Position numbers and translations under genes: made by a program. A stretch of 64,000 nucleotides of DNA from Pseudophaeomoniella oleicola (Eukaryota > Ascomycota > Eurotiomycetes > Phaeomoniellales > Phaeomoniellaceae), in contig QWDQ01000057.1 in assembly GCA_003868215.1 (NCBI GenBank), positions 107,445 through 171,444 on the forward strand, read 5' to 3'. The notes under the pieces are model-generated. The model was not told the DNA's origin and did no database searches. It was given only the letters and a program-made list of their open reading frames with translations. This document shows, in pieces, positions 1-11,950 of this stretch; the stretch's first letter is position 1; each line of letters starts with the position of its first letter.

Positions 1-580
1 GTTTAGCCGTGTCCTGCCGTGTCCTGCCAACTTTCTCTCTCTCCCCAACATCGATATTGCGGCGTCTCAGTCGACTGTAGATTGGCAAAGGCTTCTTCTT
101 CTTCGTCTTCTCAGAATCCCATTCTTTCAAGGACAAGATAACAACCAATCCGGATAGACTGTCAGATCGTACGATTGCTATCGGGCGAAACTTGGGTTGC
201 ACTGGGGGACCAAACAATCAAACAATATCGACAGGGGTTGCAACCAAATTAGCTAAAGAACCTGCTTTAGCTTCATCTGCACGACACACCTCATTCGCCC
301 TTTCCCCTTCTGCCAACTTTCCAAGCTCACGGCGGTGCAGAAAGACAACTCATCACCACTCACCGCAACCGAATTCACTCCCGACCTCATTCCTCTTCGT
401 CCTGATAACGGCCCATTTTGTCGCAACCGTAGGGTACCAATTGCTGCCTACAGGAGCCGCGGTTTCTCGGCCAATTGGGTGGTCGCGAGACGGTCAGGAC
501 CATTATAAGTCGCCAGCTGCGCCAGATCCTTTGACCCATCCAGTTCTCGAGCAACAGCGACATTCGCTGAAGCAGACATC
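1..580. promoter_or_regulatory. Upstream region of the Chs7 gene
   Basis: No convincing coding sequence. An open frame at 192-614 starts on TTG and runs through the Chs7 start into its first intron, so it is treated as chance. The pyrimidine-rich stretch around 20-120 resembles a fungal promoter or 5' leader. The window edge cuts whatever lies further upstream. Confidence 0.4.
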
Positions 581-1631
581 ATGGGCTCTACACAGTTCGG
601 CAATTTTCACGTGAGTGAGGAGCGGAGAGGCGCTGTCGCATTAATACTGATGCTTATACTTGCTAGAACTTCTGTCGAGATACGACCCTACCAGTTTGTA
701 ATGTACGAAGCATGTTTCTCTTGAGATGGGACGACCAGACTAACAGGCGCAGCTCTTCGTCCGTAATAACCAACCACCAAATGCCGACTATGGTGGTTGT
801 GCCCTGACAGGGATTCATCTGAGTGGACATAGATATTTGGGGAATCTCGGTAAGAACGCAGTCTGTTCATGGACGTGCCTTTGCTGACTGGTGATAGGTT
901 CCATACTGTTCTGTGGACTCGCCATAATTGCCGCCATATTTCTTTTGTTGAGATCAGAACGAAAGGCTGCAGCGGTTGGGCGACGGGAAATGCAGATATT
1001 CCTGATCGGCTACATTGTGATTTCGATATGCGAGATCTTTACTGTCGGCGCGTTCCCTCTTGACCCAATAGTGCGTAAGGGATTTACAGCAGCGCATTTG
1101 GCCGCCATTACGGCGACAACATGGATACTCTTGCTCAATGCCTTTGTGGGTTATCAGTTAATCGACGATGGCACGCCAATGTCCATGCTTTTGATAGTCG
1201 GTTCTGCGCTTGCCCTGTTCGTTGGTACGGGCTACATCGCTCTCGACACGGCATTTTCATGGACAGGTCACTTTGATGGCTCGTTGGGCGGACAAAATCG
1301 GAATATCGGGCTCTATGTGTTATATCTCCTCGCACCGCTCGTTTTTCTCTTTCTTTTCGTCATCCTCGAAACTGTCCTGGTCATCCGGGTCCTCGGTGAA
1401 AGGAAGCCAATGCTCTATCTCCTTGCAGCGGTGCTCCTGTTCGCAATCGGCCAAATTTTCGACTTCGTCATCTCCACGCACATATGCCAGGGGGTTAATG
1501 GAAAGATCAACGGCGCAATGTTCGAGACACTGTTCACGCTGCTATCTGTGGTGGTGATATGGGTGTTCTGGAGCAGCATAACGGAGGATGACTGGCCCAT
1601 GCCTGTGGCAGGAGGACCTGCATATGCTTAA
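581..1631 (+). CDS. chs7: Chitin synthase export chaperone Chs7
   Basis: Four exons: 581-610, 667-702, 753-849 and 898-1631, giving 298 aa in continuous frame. Chs7 is an ER membrane chaperone that chitin synthases of the Chs3 type need to leave the ER. The N-terminus reads MGSTQFGNFH, then NFCRDTTLPVCN, then CALTGIHLSGHRYLGNLGS. This is the Chs7 family signature with conserved cysteines (C-x-LTG-x-x-LSG-x-R-x-LGNLG). About seven hydrophobic segments follow, including one at FCGLAIIAAIFLLL and one at LLLNAFVGYQL. The C-terminal WSSITEDDWP matches the family's W-x-SIT-x-ED motif. Length is close to yeast Chs7. The three short introns all have GT-AG ends; the second has a CTAAC branch site just before its acceptor. 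The start is the first ATG giving the conserved N-terminus. Confidence 0.9.
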
Positions 1632-2500
1632 TCTGGCTTCTGTCTACTAATGTGCAGAGGAGACGTATGCCAAATAATGGGATTTCTTTTGGGCGCAATG
1701 AGCCAAGAATATACACAGCGCATGGGTTACGACTCTTCTTGTTTGATTTCACGATTCAGCGGACGGTGTTTTGCAGGGAGGTGTCATTATGATATCCCTC
1801 GAGTTTACCAATTTGGGCGTTTTCATGCATTTTGCTCGAGGTTTTTTTCCCACGGCCACCTCATTTTCTCCTTCCTCCGTCTCTCTCTTACAACTAATCG
1901 CCTATCCGCCCGAAAGAATGTATCATGTGGAGGAAATCTGAAGAAATGGATATCGGCGTGACGAATCATGGACTTTTCCTTTTACCGCTCCCGGTGGTCC
2001 TTGCTACTCCTACACTACTACTGAAGTTGCCGTTACTACGACCTTCACAATATCCGTTTTAATCACATTTCCCGATTGCAGATGGAGTGCCCTTCCCTTT
2101 CAGTCTGTTGGTTTGTTCCTCAACATCGACCGAGTTTTCAAGAGGGGAGGGCTCACCTGTTACGAGCATCTTCGTCATACATTGATGTAGCTTAGCTTTA
2201 CTAGCCACGACTAGATAGATTGGACCAGCTTCGACCAGCTTCGAACTCTAGGTGAATGGCTGTGTCTGTTGCTTGTGTTTGGATAATATATCAGAACAAG
2301 CCAAAAGGATCTTTTATCATGAATGTATCGTAACACCATTGGAATGACTTTAACTTGAACTTGTCTCGTTTGGAAGAAGCTTACTTTGATATTTTGATAG
2401 CGATGCATATTTCAATTCTACTATGGTCAACTGACATGGAACGTTCGGGTTTGGGATGCCCTTTCCTTCAAGGAAGTTCTTTTTCTTGGTATTCTCTCTC
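1632..2500. other. Intergenic, convergent 3' ends
   Basis: Lies between the Chs7 stop and the stop of the minus-strand membrane protein. A nearly direct 11-bp repeat (ccagcttcga) occurs at about 2224-2244. No gene or RNA was recognised. Confidence 0.4.
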
Positions 2501-3095
2501 TCATAACCGTACTTTCACGTTCACGCAGGGTAGTGTCCACTCCGATCTTCCCAGGAGGCTGCGCAGCCATCCAAGACCGATCACACCGTTCAGCGCCGTC
2601 GCGTTCTGGGCGAGGGGAAGGGTGTCGGCGACTTTGGTTCGGAGCTGGTCGACGGTCACGTTGAACATGAGGCCCAGCATGGAGTCCATGGGGCCTTGGG
2701 CCGAGGAGGAGGCGTTAGAGGCGGCGGGAGGTTGGTTTTGCGCCGTCACCATGCGAGGTTCGAACCAGGTGTTCCATCCCGCGGAGGAAGAGGAGGAGGA
2801 GGATGGGAGATCGACGAAGCATCTGTCGGACCAGTAACAGCTGCTGCTGAAGAGGATGATGAGGAGGAACGAGCAGTAGATGCACGGTCGGTTGAGGAGG
2901 TAGGTTAGGACGAGGAGGAGGATCAAGTGGATCGGACTGAGGGAAGGGGGGAGCGGGAGAAGGAGAAGAGGCAGGAAACTGGTAGATTCGCGTGTTAGTA
3001 TAGACTGCTTCTCCTGGGGTTTGGTATATGATATACGTGGGATATCTCTTCTAGGGAGTGGGGGAGGTTACGGACCTGCGGAGACAGAACATCAT
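2501..3095 (-). CDS. Unrecognised small membrane protein
   Basis: Two exons on the minus strand: 3095-3076 (MMFCLR plus a split codon) and 2978-2501, giving 165 aa. The intron at 3075-2979 has a GTCCGT donor, a TACTAAC branch site and a CTACCAG acceptor. The N-terminal half is very hydrophobic, with two likely membrane segments (about residues 7-34 and 38-52), so a signal anchor or hairpin is likely. It is followed by a serine run and a soluble tail with three N-glycosylation sequons (NAS, NVT, NAT). Codons end strongly in C, as in expressed genes here, which argues for real coding sequence. An exon-2 frame alone looks like a truncated ORF beginning at TTG; adding the small first exon gives a proper ATG. 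The family was not recognised and no function is proposed. Confidence 0.55.
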
Positions 3096-4351
3096 CACAA
3101 GGGTCTCACCGGGGTTACCAGTGAGAACGGTTCGTAGCAGGGCAGAAGGTGAAAGGCAGAGGGAGTACGTGCGCTGGTTGGCACCAAGTGGAAATGATCG
3201 AAGGTTTGCTCTGAACGACGTCTCTTCCGAGAAACTGGATCGAGACTGGTATGACGAGTTGCGGTCCTGTTGAGGCTTGTGGGACCCTTTCTTTGACCGG
3301 AAAAGATCAAATCGACTGACGTGATATAATAACCAATTTGACGAAGATCTCTGGAAGCTGGTTCAGAACTCAAGATCGAGCCTAGGATCCCGCACTACTG
3401 GCCAGTCTGGAGAGTCAACGCTTGCCCTGACCAGGAAATGAGGCGTCGGATATGATATGCACGAAAAGCAACGGCACCTTCAAAAGAGGATGGTCGAGGA
3501 TCGATCAAAATGACTTGCTTTCCCGAGGGTACCTAAGTGAGAATCGTGAGCTAATTGAATAGCTAATCAGTTCAGTTCAGTTCGTGAGAGGTTGACAATC
3601 TGAAAGCTTTGATGGGTTGGGACGGTTGGGCACAAATCTCGCATTGAGAGGTGTCTTGGTCTCTACCTCACCTCACCGGTGCGGAGAGATCATTATTGAG
3701 ACAAGCGTTTCAGCCTCTAGGATCGAATTCATTGGGCGTTGATTCGTCTTTGTCTGCTGCGTAGGTATGCGTGGCTTTAATTAAACAATAGTGGAGAAGT
3801 GAGCTTTCAGGTAAATCTACTGACGATTTAGGTGCCTGAGGTAGTAACAGTAAAGGATCCTTTAGGTGCCCAAGTATCGTCACACAATCAATCGGTTCTT
3901 TTACCGTGTGTCCCGTTAGTAACTTACGTTAAACTTCTAGGGACCTTCAAGGGCAAGTAACGCTATCACTGTTAATACAGTACGAAACTAAGTTACCACG
4001 CAATTGATCAGGTTCCATAGTTCTCATCATCATCCAATTTTCCTTCTCCAATACTTACAGATATACACTTTGCCTCTGCTTCCACAACCCAGTCCTTCTT
4101 GGACAACTACCTCAAGCTACACCTTTCTTTTACTTGTACATTACTGGCATTGCTGCGGGATTAAGAAGGAAGAGCTGTTATAGGTTGAGACATACCTGTT
4201 GACACTCACTCACCCTTCACTTTCTTGCTTGCAAGCTGTATTTCTTCGTTCATTCATCCCACTCCATCTGCACCGCAAAATACTTCACTCGCCATTACCA
4301 GTTTTTCGTGCACAGTCAACGACGACAAGTGTTAATAATCCAATTACAACC
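3096..4351. promoter_or_regulatory. Divergent promoter region
   Basis: Between the minus-strand membrane protein and the EDC4-like gene. The last 330 bases before 4352 are rich in pyrimidines and CAAC/CATC motifs, typical of fungal 5' leaders. A frame without a stop extends upstream of the EDC4 start to 4199, but it begins at TTG and is probably leader sequence. No other gene was seen. Confidence 0.4.
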
Positions 4352-7300
4352 ATGTCGAACCCAACGGATCTCCAGGCGTTGTTCGCAAACCTGAAACCCC
4401 GCCCGACTTCGACAGCTCCCAGCCCTGCTTCGAATGCGCCTCCGGTGCAATCGACGAACGGCAACAGTTCGCCTTTCGATCCAGCTGCTTTCCTAGCTCG
4501 GCAGACTCAACCGTTGATGACTCCACCAATTCAGTCGTCTTCGAGGATGGCCTCGCCCCTCCCAGGTGGCAATGCTGGTGGTCAAGATCGGGCACAATCG
4601 TTGCTGAGCTTGCTAAAGTCTGGTCAGCCTGCGAAAGATGGCTCACAAGATCATCCGGGTTCTGACAGCGCAGCTGGTCCTGCATCTGCTGCCCATGGCC
4701 GGGGAATTTCTGCTTCCGATCTTGTGGCCAGCTTTATGAGCGGCTCTGGCACGCCGACAGCTCGTCAGTCTGTGACGCCTCGGCAATCAACCCCGTCCGT
4801 CCCTTCTAATCAACCGGAGACTGCGCAAAATGCTCTTCTCAAGCTTCTTAATCGTACACAGTCGTCTTCTAGCCAGCCACATGTGGTTCCGCAACCGGCA
4901 AGGGTGGATTCATACCGATCTGGTGAAGATGTATTGCCATCGGTAGAGCAGGATTTTGTTGGTGGAAGAAATGAACGGAAAGCCTCACCGATTCGGGTCT
5001 TTGGGAGCTACGAAAGCAAAGAGAACACACCTTTTCAACCTGAGACCGCTCCTACATCGTCAGCTCAGGAGACTAAGCCCTTGTTCACGTACACCAACCC
5101 CTTCGAAACTTTAACCGCCATATCTCGCGGCCAGACCCCCCAACCTCAGCGTGCAGGCGCTCCTCAAGGTCCGGGTCTATCAGCTATTGCGGGTGATAAG
5201 CGAGCCTCGAAAGAGGGATCGCCTGAACCCTCTCATACGAGACGTAAGCTGAACCCACGCTTGAAAAGAGACTCTGCAGCTCCTGAGGGTGGCAAGGAGG
5301 CTGTTTCTGAGAAGCTCGAAGCTGTGGCTGCAGAAGCCAGCAAAGCGGCCGAGGATGCTCTTGCAGACGTATCCGATGTTCATGTAAAGCAAGAATCAGT
5401 GGATGATCAGAAAGTCGATGTCGACGCATTGGCCGAGAAGCTTGAGGACACTGCTATCGAAGCTGCTGTTGAGATTAAGCATGAATTGGAGAGACCTGAG
5501 AACGAGGGTGTCCTGGAGCAGGAGCTGCCGGCTTCTCTCGCCCGTGAGGTGCGCTCTATCATTGATTCAGCGGCTGAAAATGCCAATGGTCAGGATAAAG
5601 TCGCCAGCGACGAGGCGGGTGAACCTCGCATTGTTCCGGTTTACAACTTTCCAATCAAGCCATTCGTTTCCATCGCACTCGCGCTTCCTCAGACACCTGT
5701 GGTTGGGCTTCGTGACGATGGCGTAATGGAGATTTCTCGCTTCAAGAAGGAGTTTGATCAGCTCGACAGATCGCTTGCAGCTGCTACTAGCAGGTACATC
5801 GTCTACGCTCTTGTTAAAAGTGGAGGTATGAGAATCATCAGACAAGACGATGGTGTCGATCGTCAAATCTTCAAGAACAGCCACGATCGCATTTTCAATG
5901 TTGCGATGTGCTCTACCGCTGCGAATAGTACACCAACCGAAGAGCAGGCGGTTCTTGGCACAGGTGTCGGCGGCTCTGTATATTATGCAACAATATTCCG
6001 AGAAGGTAACGACCTGTTCGAGCAAGATGCCTTGGAATCTGAAAGTCTGATCTTCCCACCTCATCCACTTGGTGATGAGAATACTTCCGGAGGTCAGCTC
6101 AAAACAAGAGCCAAGAAAAGCTCACGTCACCCTGAGTTCTTCGCCATTGGTCGAGGAAAGCACATTCATATCGTCTGGCCTACATTGGCGATGTCGCCGA
6201 AGTATGGAGTGCAAGGCGAGAACCGGAAGGTGGATATCGAGAAGTTCTACAAAGAGCGGACTCTGAAGATCACGACAGGCAAGGCCGGCAAGGATTTCAA
6301 CTTCAGCGAGGATGATACCACCATTGTCTCCCTGGATAAAGCAGGAAAGCTCAGATTCTGGGACATCCGACAACTGATCGATGAGTCCAATGCAACCGCA
6401 CTGAAGGTCCGTCCGGTTGATATTCGCCTCCCGCTGCTCACACTTTCGACTGCCTCAGCGAGCGAAAAGGTCTGGCCAACTTCCGCACTCTTCATTGACA
6501 AGCTTCGCCCATACAGCAAGGCCACTGCACTGAGATACGTGCTTGTAGGTCTACGCCAGAACCACACCTTGCAGCTGTGGGATATCAGTCTCGGCAAGGC
6601 TGTCCAGGAAATCAACTTCCCTCATGAGACTGAGAACGATGGGATTTGCAGCATCAACTATCACCCAGGATCTGGTATCATTGTTGTTGGTCATCCGACC
6701 CGCAACTCTATCTACTTCATACACTTGTCGGCGCCACGATATGGTTTACCCCCAATGTCACAAGCGACTTACATCGAACGTCTTGCGATCAAAGATCAAG
6801 ACTTGCCAAAGCCAGAATCTACAGCTTGCATGAGCGGCATCCGCGAGATTTCATTTGCTCCCAAAGGACAATTGCGAAGCGTTGAGCTACTTCCAGTCCA
6901 CAAGAGCACTACACAGGGCTCAGATGACACGCCTCCACTCTTTGAGCTTTATGTCGTTCATTCTCGTGGCGTTACTTGTCTTAGCATCAAGAAACAAGAT
7001 CTTGGCTGGAACGAAGAGAGCAAGACGATACGGTCAATAAATGCTTTGGACGAAGGTTTGATCACTATGAGAGGTTTGGATCTGGGAGGCGTCGACGAAG
7101 GTGACCCTGAGGCCAACGGAGACATCGACGCGCAACCTGCACCAAAGCCATCCAAGAAGAAGAGTCAAAAAGCAACAGAAACGAGCGAACCTGCTGCCGA
7201 ACCTTCTGTCACTGCGCGGGAGCCTTCTCCAACAAAGAAGCAGGTAGATGCAACAGCAAGCCGTGGTGTTGTGAATGGCACTGAACAAGTGAATGATACC

Positions 7301-8856
7301 ACAACCTCGAAAAAGAAAAAGAAAAAGGACAAACAACAGGCAACAGCCTTGCCGCATCCCCAAAACGAAAATGATGTTCCAAAATCTTCACGTTCTATCT
7401 CACCTCAAAAAGCGACAGCAGAAGTCAGAAAATCAGGCGACTTCATCACCGACCCTGCGCCCACGATGGCTCCTCCAGCTGAGGCATCGTTCTCCAAGCC
7501 TCTCTCTACTGCAGATGGCTCCATCAACGTTGGAATTTCAGGTGACTGGCTGAACAAGGAGATGAGGAAGCTCGAAAACGGGGTGACCGGTGCGCTCAGG
7601 AAGGACTTTGAAAATCTCCACCGTCAAATCGACATTGAGCGCAAGGTTCAAGATGCTGCTGCCAGTACACGTCAAGAAGCGATGTTGCGCCTCATCTCAG
7701 AGACTCTTTCTGACAATGTCGAGAAGAGTCTTGCTAGGATTATTGTCACCAACTTTCAGTCAGCTGTCATTCCGACCATCACTAATGCCACAATCCAGAC
7801 TGTACAAGATGTCTTGGTTCGACACCTTCATACCATTGTGCCAAATGAGGTGTCCAAGCATCTACCCATGGCAATCTCAACTGCTACAACTAATCCTCAA
7901 GTCATGCGCATCTTGACCGAAAATGTCTCGCAGAAGATTGCTCATAGCGTTGAGAATGCCTTCACTGAGTTGTTGCATACCACTATCACGCCATCGTTCA
8001 AGAACTTAGCTATCAACACAACCGAGTCCGTGTCCCTCGAAGTTGAGCGCCGTGTCATGCAACAGCTCCAGAGCTACGAAGGTGAACGTCAATCCGACCG
8101 TCGCAAGATTGACGAGATTACGGATACCGTAAACAATATGGCAAAGACATTGGCAGATATGGCACGTTCTCAAGTCGACTTCCAGCAACAAATCTTGGCC
8201 GATCGTCAGACAATTGATTCCGGTCGCCGCCCTTCAAATGACGATCCCAGCCAAGGAAACAAGTCTGAAGTTGATTACGAGATCAATGAAATCAAAGCGT
8301 TGATCCGTTCTGGTGACTATCATAACGCTACAATCCAGGTATTTTCACTTTTCCCTCCTCTACATAGACGCTGACCTAATCTCTACAGTGGCTCAAATCC
8401 GACGATCAGATGCGCATATTCGATGAGGTCTTTGCACCCATGGGTCCTAACTACTTGGCTTCTGAAGTCGCTCCCTTGGTTGCATTCTCTGTTGCCATTA
8501 CTTTGAGCAACAATCTTTCGACCAATACTGCGATCAAGATCGACTGGATTGATCTAGCCTTGTCATGCATTGATATGAGAGTATGTCGAAGTCCCATAAC
8601 CAACCTCAGGTTGACCGTATCAAGAGACTCGTCTGCTAACTTCTTATAGGACTCCGAGATTGCTTCTATTGCCGACCAAGCCACCTCAATTCTCGCAGAT
8701 CTAGTTTCCAAGCTCGAATCTTGCTACATGTCAATCCACCAGCAGAACACAGCCGATCCACTCCTGAAAGCGATTCCATCCATTACAAAGAGAGCCAAGG
8801 AAATCCGTCTGGCATTCGCCCGGGGTAGTGTTCCCGCTAATTATAGATACACATGA
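4352..8856 (+). CDS. EDC4/Ge-1-like enhancer of mRNA decapping
   Basis: Exons 4352-8338, 8389-8580 and 8650-8856 give 1461 aa. The predicted role is a P-body scaffold for Dcp1-Dcp2 decapping. Layout: a low-complexity Ser/Pro/Gln N-terminus (about 1-250), an Ala/Glu-rich linker, then a WD40-like propeller at about 430-860. Its blades include KLRFWDIRQL and HTLQLWDISLGKA. A basic/acidic linker with a run of six lysines (about 985-995) follows. The C-terminal alpha-helical region (about 1065-1461) contains EINEIKALIRSGDYHNATIQ followed by WLKSDDQM after the first intron. WD40 followed by a long helical tail of this kind is characteristic of EDC4/Ge-1. The start is ATGTCGAACCCAACG at 4352 rather than the longer TTG-initiated frame. 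Family assignment rests on architecture and C-terminal resemblance, not on an alignment. Confidence 0.75.
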
Positions 8857-9631
8857 ATTGGGCAGGCATAGGGTCAACTCTAGATCGGACGGAATGGTTC
8901 ACAAGGGGTCTATGGTGAAAGGAGTCTGGACAAAGCAAGGGGAATGTAGGCTTCGGTGGATTCGGAAGGGTTTAGTGGGAAAACATCGCTGTACGGCTGT
9001 CTGGAGTTTCGGATGATATTGGCTGGCTTCGCCTAGACGAGGCTTGCCAATCAGCCGTCACTCGTGACAGGTTCTGGTACAGTCGGTTAGCAACCGTACA
9101 AAATGGTTAGAAGAAAACTTACACCAACGAGCTTGATCATAGTATGATTTGTCGAAGATTCCTTGTGATTATGTGCCGTTCGTATAAACTGCGTGGTCTA
9201 AACCTCTTGTGCAGTAATTGAATGACGCGAGTGCCGCGGTATCAAGAACCGACGCGACTGGATTTCAATTGGACCCTTGATTCTCTCTCCGCTTCCCTTA
9301 CCAATGACGGTGAATAGATGCGATGAACCTGCACTTGTGCCAATGCCCTACATGATCGGGATGTGAGCGCAGTGGAGGTCGCAGGTAGTTGTGAGAGTCC
9401 TGTTCACATCATTTCGGCCAGACGTTTCTCTTTTATTGTCTGTGAACAGCTTTCAGGCGTTTTCACTAGCTTTCTTCTGGCGCATACTGGAGGGGCATTC
9501 AACATGCTTTGAGATATTGATGACATACCTCCAGCAGCGCAAAGCTCAGCAGGGAAACTGCTCGATTGATCTCTGGTCTTGGTGATCCTCGCATTCGAGA
9601 CTGAGCGCGCAGTCCTGGTACGGGTGTCACC
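8857..9631. promoter_or_regulatory. Intergenic region and promoter of the acidic-repeat gene
   Basis: Holds the 3' end of the EDC4-like gene and the promoter of the next plus-strand gene. No conserved ORF or RNA was recognised. Confidence 0.35.
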
Positions 9632-11950
9632 ATGGCTAAGCGCAAGCGACGCTCCGACGACCAGGATGAGGAGGACAGTATTCATGGGCCGAGGACGTTC
9701 TTCTTTAAGGACCTCTATCCTTCCATAGCGACTCAGGATCCAATGTATACACTCTCTTCGAAGGATAAGTTCCTTTACAACTCCGAAGGCTTCCATGTTA
9801 TCCTCCCGAACCCGTTGGGCGTGAAACCCCCCTACGTTGCCTACAAACGTGCTCTGATCCCCGAACTTCGTCCTTACGTCTTACCAGGTGCGCGACTTAC
9901 GAGAGGCGGACACATCTCCTTGCGTCAGCCGGATCGCTTGTCAGAGCTACCCTTCACGTATTATCTGGCACAGCTAATCCACTACGGCCTAGATTTCGAG
10001 TTTTCAAAGGACGCGGCAAGGCTCAGCTTGGCGAGAGCTATACACACGCAAACGTTGAAGGTACCGATGCCAATATTACGATTGGAAAAGAAGCTCAAAC
10101 AACTCTGGGACGCAGATCCGGTGGATACTATAAGAGTGTATGATGAATATGTGGAAGCCACGCAAAGTGGATCAGATCAGTCAGAGATTGAGTGGTATGA
10201 TGGTGACGACGCTGACAGTGAGGAGGAGGAAGTCACAGACTCCGGAAGCGAGGGTGACGAAGAAATGATGTCGATCGACACTCAAGGCGATGACGTGACC
10301 CAGGATGAAACTCCGTCAGAGATCGGTGAGACGCCTCAAACAACGGACGAATCAGAGGACCTTGCTCAGGACTCAGGAGTGGACGACCAGAGTGATCAGA
10401 TCGATGAGGACAGCGACGGTCAAATGGCAGAGCCTGCGCACACTGATCAGCATGACATAGAGTCCTCATCAAGCGAATCAGCAGCTCAAAGCGACGGAGA
10501 TAGTGTGCAGGACGAAGAGGAATCCGAATTGGGCTCAACGATAAAAGTTGACAATGATGAAGAAGTATATGAAAGTGGGTACGACGAAAACGAAGAAGAG
10601 GGAGAAGAACAGCAAAGTCAAGTCTCAGATGATGACATGGAAGACGTTAAACCTGTTATACACTCGTCTTCAGGCTCCGAAGATGAGGATGATGTTGAAG
10701 ATGTCAAAACTGTTACACATTCGTCTTCGGGTTCAGAAGATGAGGACGATGAGAAAGAGGAGAGTAACAATGTAGCCGCCATCTTACATTCAGACTCAAG
10801 TTCTGGGGAAGAAGACAGTGATGACGCAGAGGAAGACCAAGATAAGGGGCAGAAAAGAGGAGGCAATGATGTTGCAGGTTCCGATGAGGACGTTGGTGGC
10901 AGCAAGGCCATCGCGCATTCACCGTCCAGTTCCGAAGGCGATCCAGGAGATGACTCTGATGAGCAAGCCATCGAACCTGTCATAGGGCTGGACTCGTCTT
11001 CAGACTCCGACGATCTAGATGCGGAAACGGCTCTCAAGAATTTCCTTCAGGCCGCCCCGATTGTTCCAAAAAGTATCAAGGATAAAGAATCGCCGGTGAT
11101 GGCACGCCCTCGTCCTAATCGCCCTCCTCAACCCTTACCGTCTAATCCATATCTAATACCGGGTGAATCCGTTCGCGTTCTCGGCTCTAAGCGGAAATAC
11201 ATCCCACCCAAAAAGCCAGTGACTATACAGACTAGGCAGATCCCAGAATCTGTCTTACCACGACACCGGGAGCCATCCCCAAGCGCCCAGCTGGCTATGA
11301 TGATGGATGAAGCGGCGAGTCAGGCTCCCGAAGAATCAACAGAACCTGCTATCATTAAGACTACACAAGGTCCCATCAGTCAAACTTCTGAAACGCCACA
11401 GATATCGGTGAATAAAGCCGGCCCAATGTCCAACAGCGCACCTACAGAGAGAGGACACAAGATTATGAGTACGAAGCCAATATCAACTGCAGCCCTATCT
11501 GAGCCATCAAGCCAGCGTACGATACGGTCCAAGCGCCCACCATCCATTCCAGCACCGAAGACCACCTTGTCACCGCCGACAGATACGTCGATCCTCACAA
11601 CAGCACCTAGCAGACCCCAACGTACCATTACCAGTATCTTGCCAAACCAAACAGCATCTTCAAAGCCAAAACCACAGCCGTCCAAGTCCAAATTCAAACC
11701 TAGATCTAAATCCAGACCGAAACAATCCCACCCACACTCCCTATCGCCGGACCCATCATCAACACGCCACCGCCCATTCGAGAGCGCGCAGATCTCAGGC
11801 CTCACGGTCCGAGAACGACAGAAGCGTTTGATGGCTCTTGGTGGAGGGGGAGGAGGTGGTGGTGGATGGGGAGCAGAGAACCGCTCTGATTCAAACCAGC
11901 GAGGTCGCGATGGTGAGGGCGATGATGAGGACATTTGGGCTGATTGGTGA
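9632..11950 (+). CDS. Unrecognised acidic-repeat protein
   Basis: Intronless, 772 aa. The start MAKRKRRSDDQDEEDS is a basic, nuclear-localisation-like N-terminus. Residues about 25-190 look globular and conserved in character (RTFFFKDLYPSI, NPLGVKPPYVAYKRALIPEL, LPFTYYLAQLIHYGLDFEF). Residues about 195-480 are extremely acidic with Ser/Asp/Glu clusters resembling CK2 sites. They include about five degenerate repeats built around HSSSGSEDEDD. The rest is proline- and lysine-rich and disordered, ending with a glycine run (about 740-748) and an acidic tail EDIWADW. The composition suggests a nuclear or nucleolar protein with a histone- or RNA-binding partner, but that is inference only. No family was recognised. 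Confidence 0.75.
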   Translation: MAKRKRRSDDQDEEDSIHGPRTFFFKDLYPSIATQDPMYTLSSKDKFLYNSEGFHVILPNPLGVKPPYVAYKRALIPELRPYVLPGARLTRGGHISLRQPDRLSELPFTYYLAQLIHYGLDFEFSKDAARLSLARAIHTQTLKVPMPILRLEKKLKQLWDADPVDTIRVYDEYVEATQSGSDQSEIEWYDGDDADSEEEEVTDSGSEGDEEMMSIDTQGDDVTQDETPSEIGETPQTTDESEDLAQDSGVDDQSDQIDEDSDGQMAEPAHTDQHDIESSSSESAAQSDGDSVQDEEESELGSTIKVDNDEEVYESGYDENEEEGEEQQSQVSDDDMEDVKPVIHSSSGSEDEDDVEDVKTVTHSSSGSEDEDDEKEESNNVAAILHSDSSSGEEDSDDAEEDQDKGQKRGGNDVAGSDEDVGGSKAIAHSPSSSEGDPGDDSDEQAIEPVIGLDSSSDSDDLDAETALKNFLQAAPIVPKSIKDKESPVMARPRPNRPPQPLPSNPYLIPGESVRVLGSKRKYIPPKKPVTIQTRQIPESVLPRHREPSPSAQLAMMMDEAASQAPEESTEPAIIKTTQGPISQTSETPQISVNKAGPMSNSAPTERGHKIMSTKPISTAALSEPSSQRTIRSKRPPSIPAPKTTLSPPTDTSILTTAPSRPQRTITSILPNQTASSKPKPQPSKSKFKPRSKSRPKQSHPHSLSPDPSSTRHRPFESAQISGLTVRERQKRLMALGGGGGGGGGWGAENRSDSNQRGRDGEGDDEDIWADW

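Noticed and set aside
192-614. 140-codon plus-strand ORF before Chs7
   Set aside because: Starts on TTG, has no motif and runs across the Chs7 start codon and into its first intron.
2745-2775. GGTTCGAACC box resembling a tRNA B box
   Set aside because: Lies inside the small membrane protein coding sequence with no A box, acceptor stem or cloverleaf around it.
10618-11037. 139-codon serine-rich minus-strand ORF
   Set aside because: Complement of the acidic-repeat coding region; serine comes from reading Glu/Asp codons backwards.
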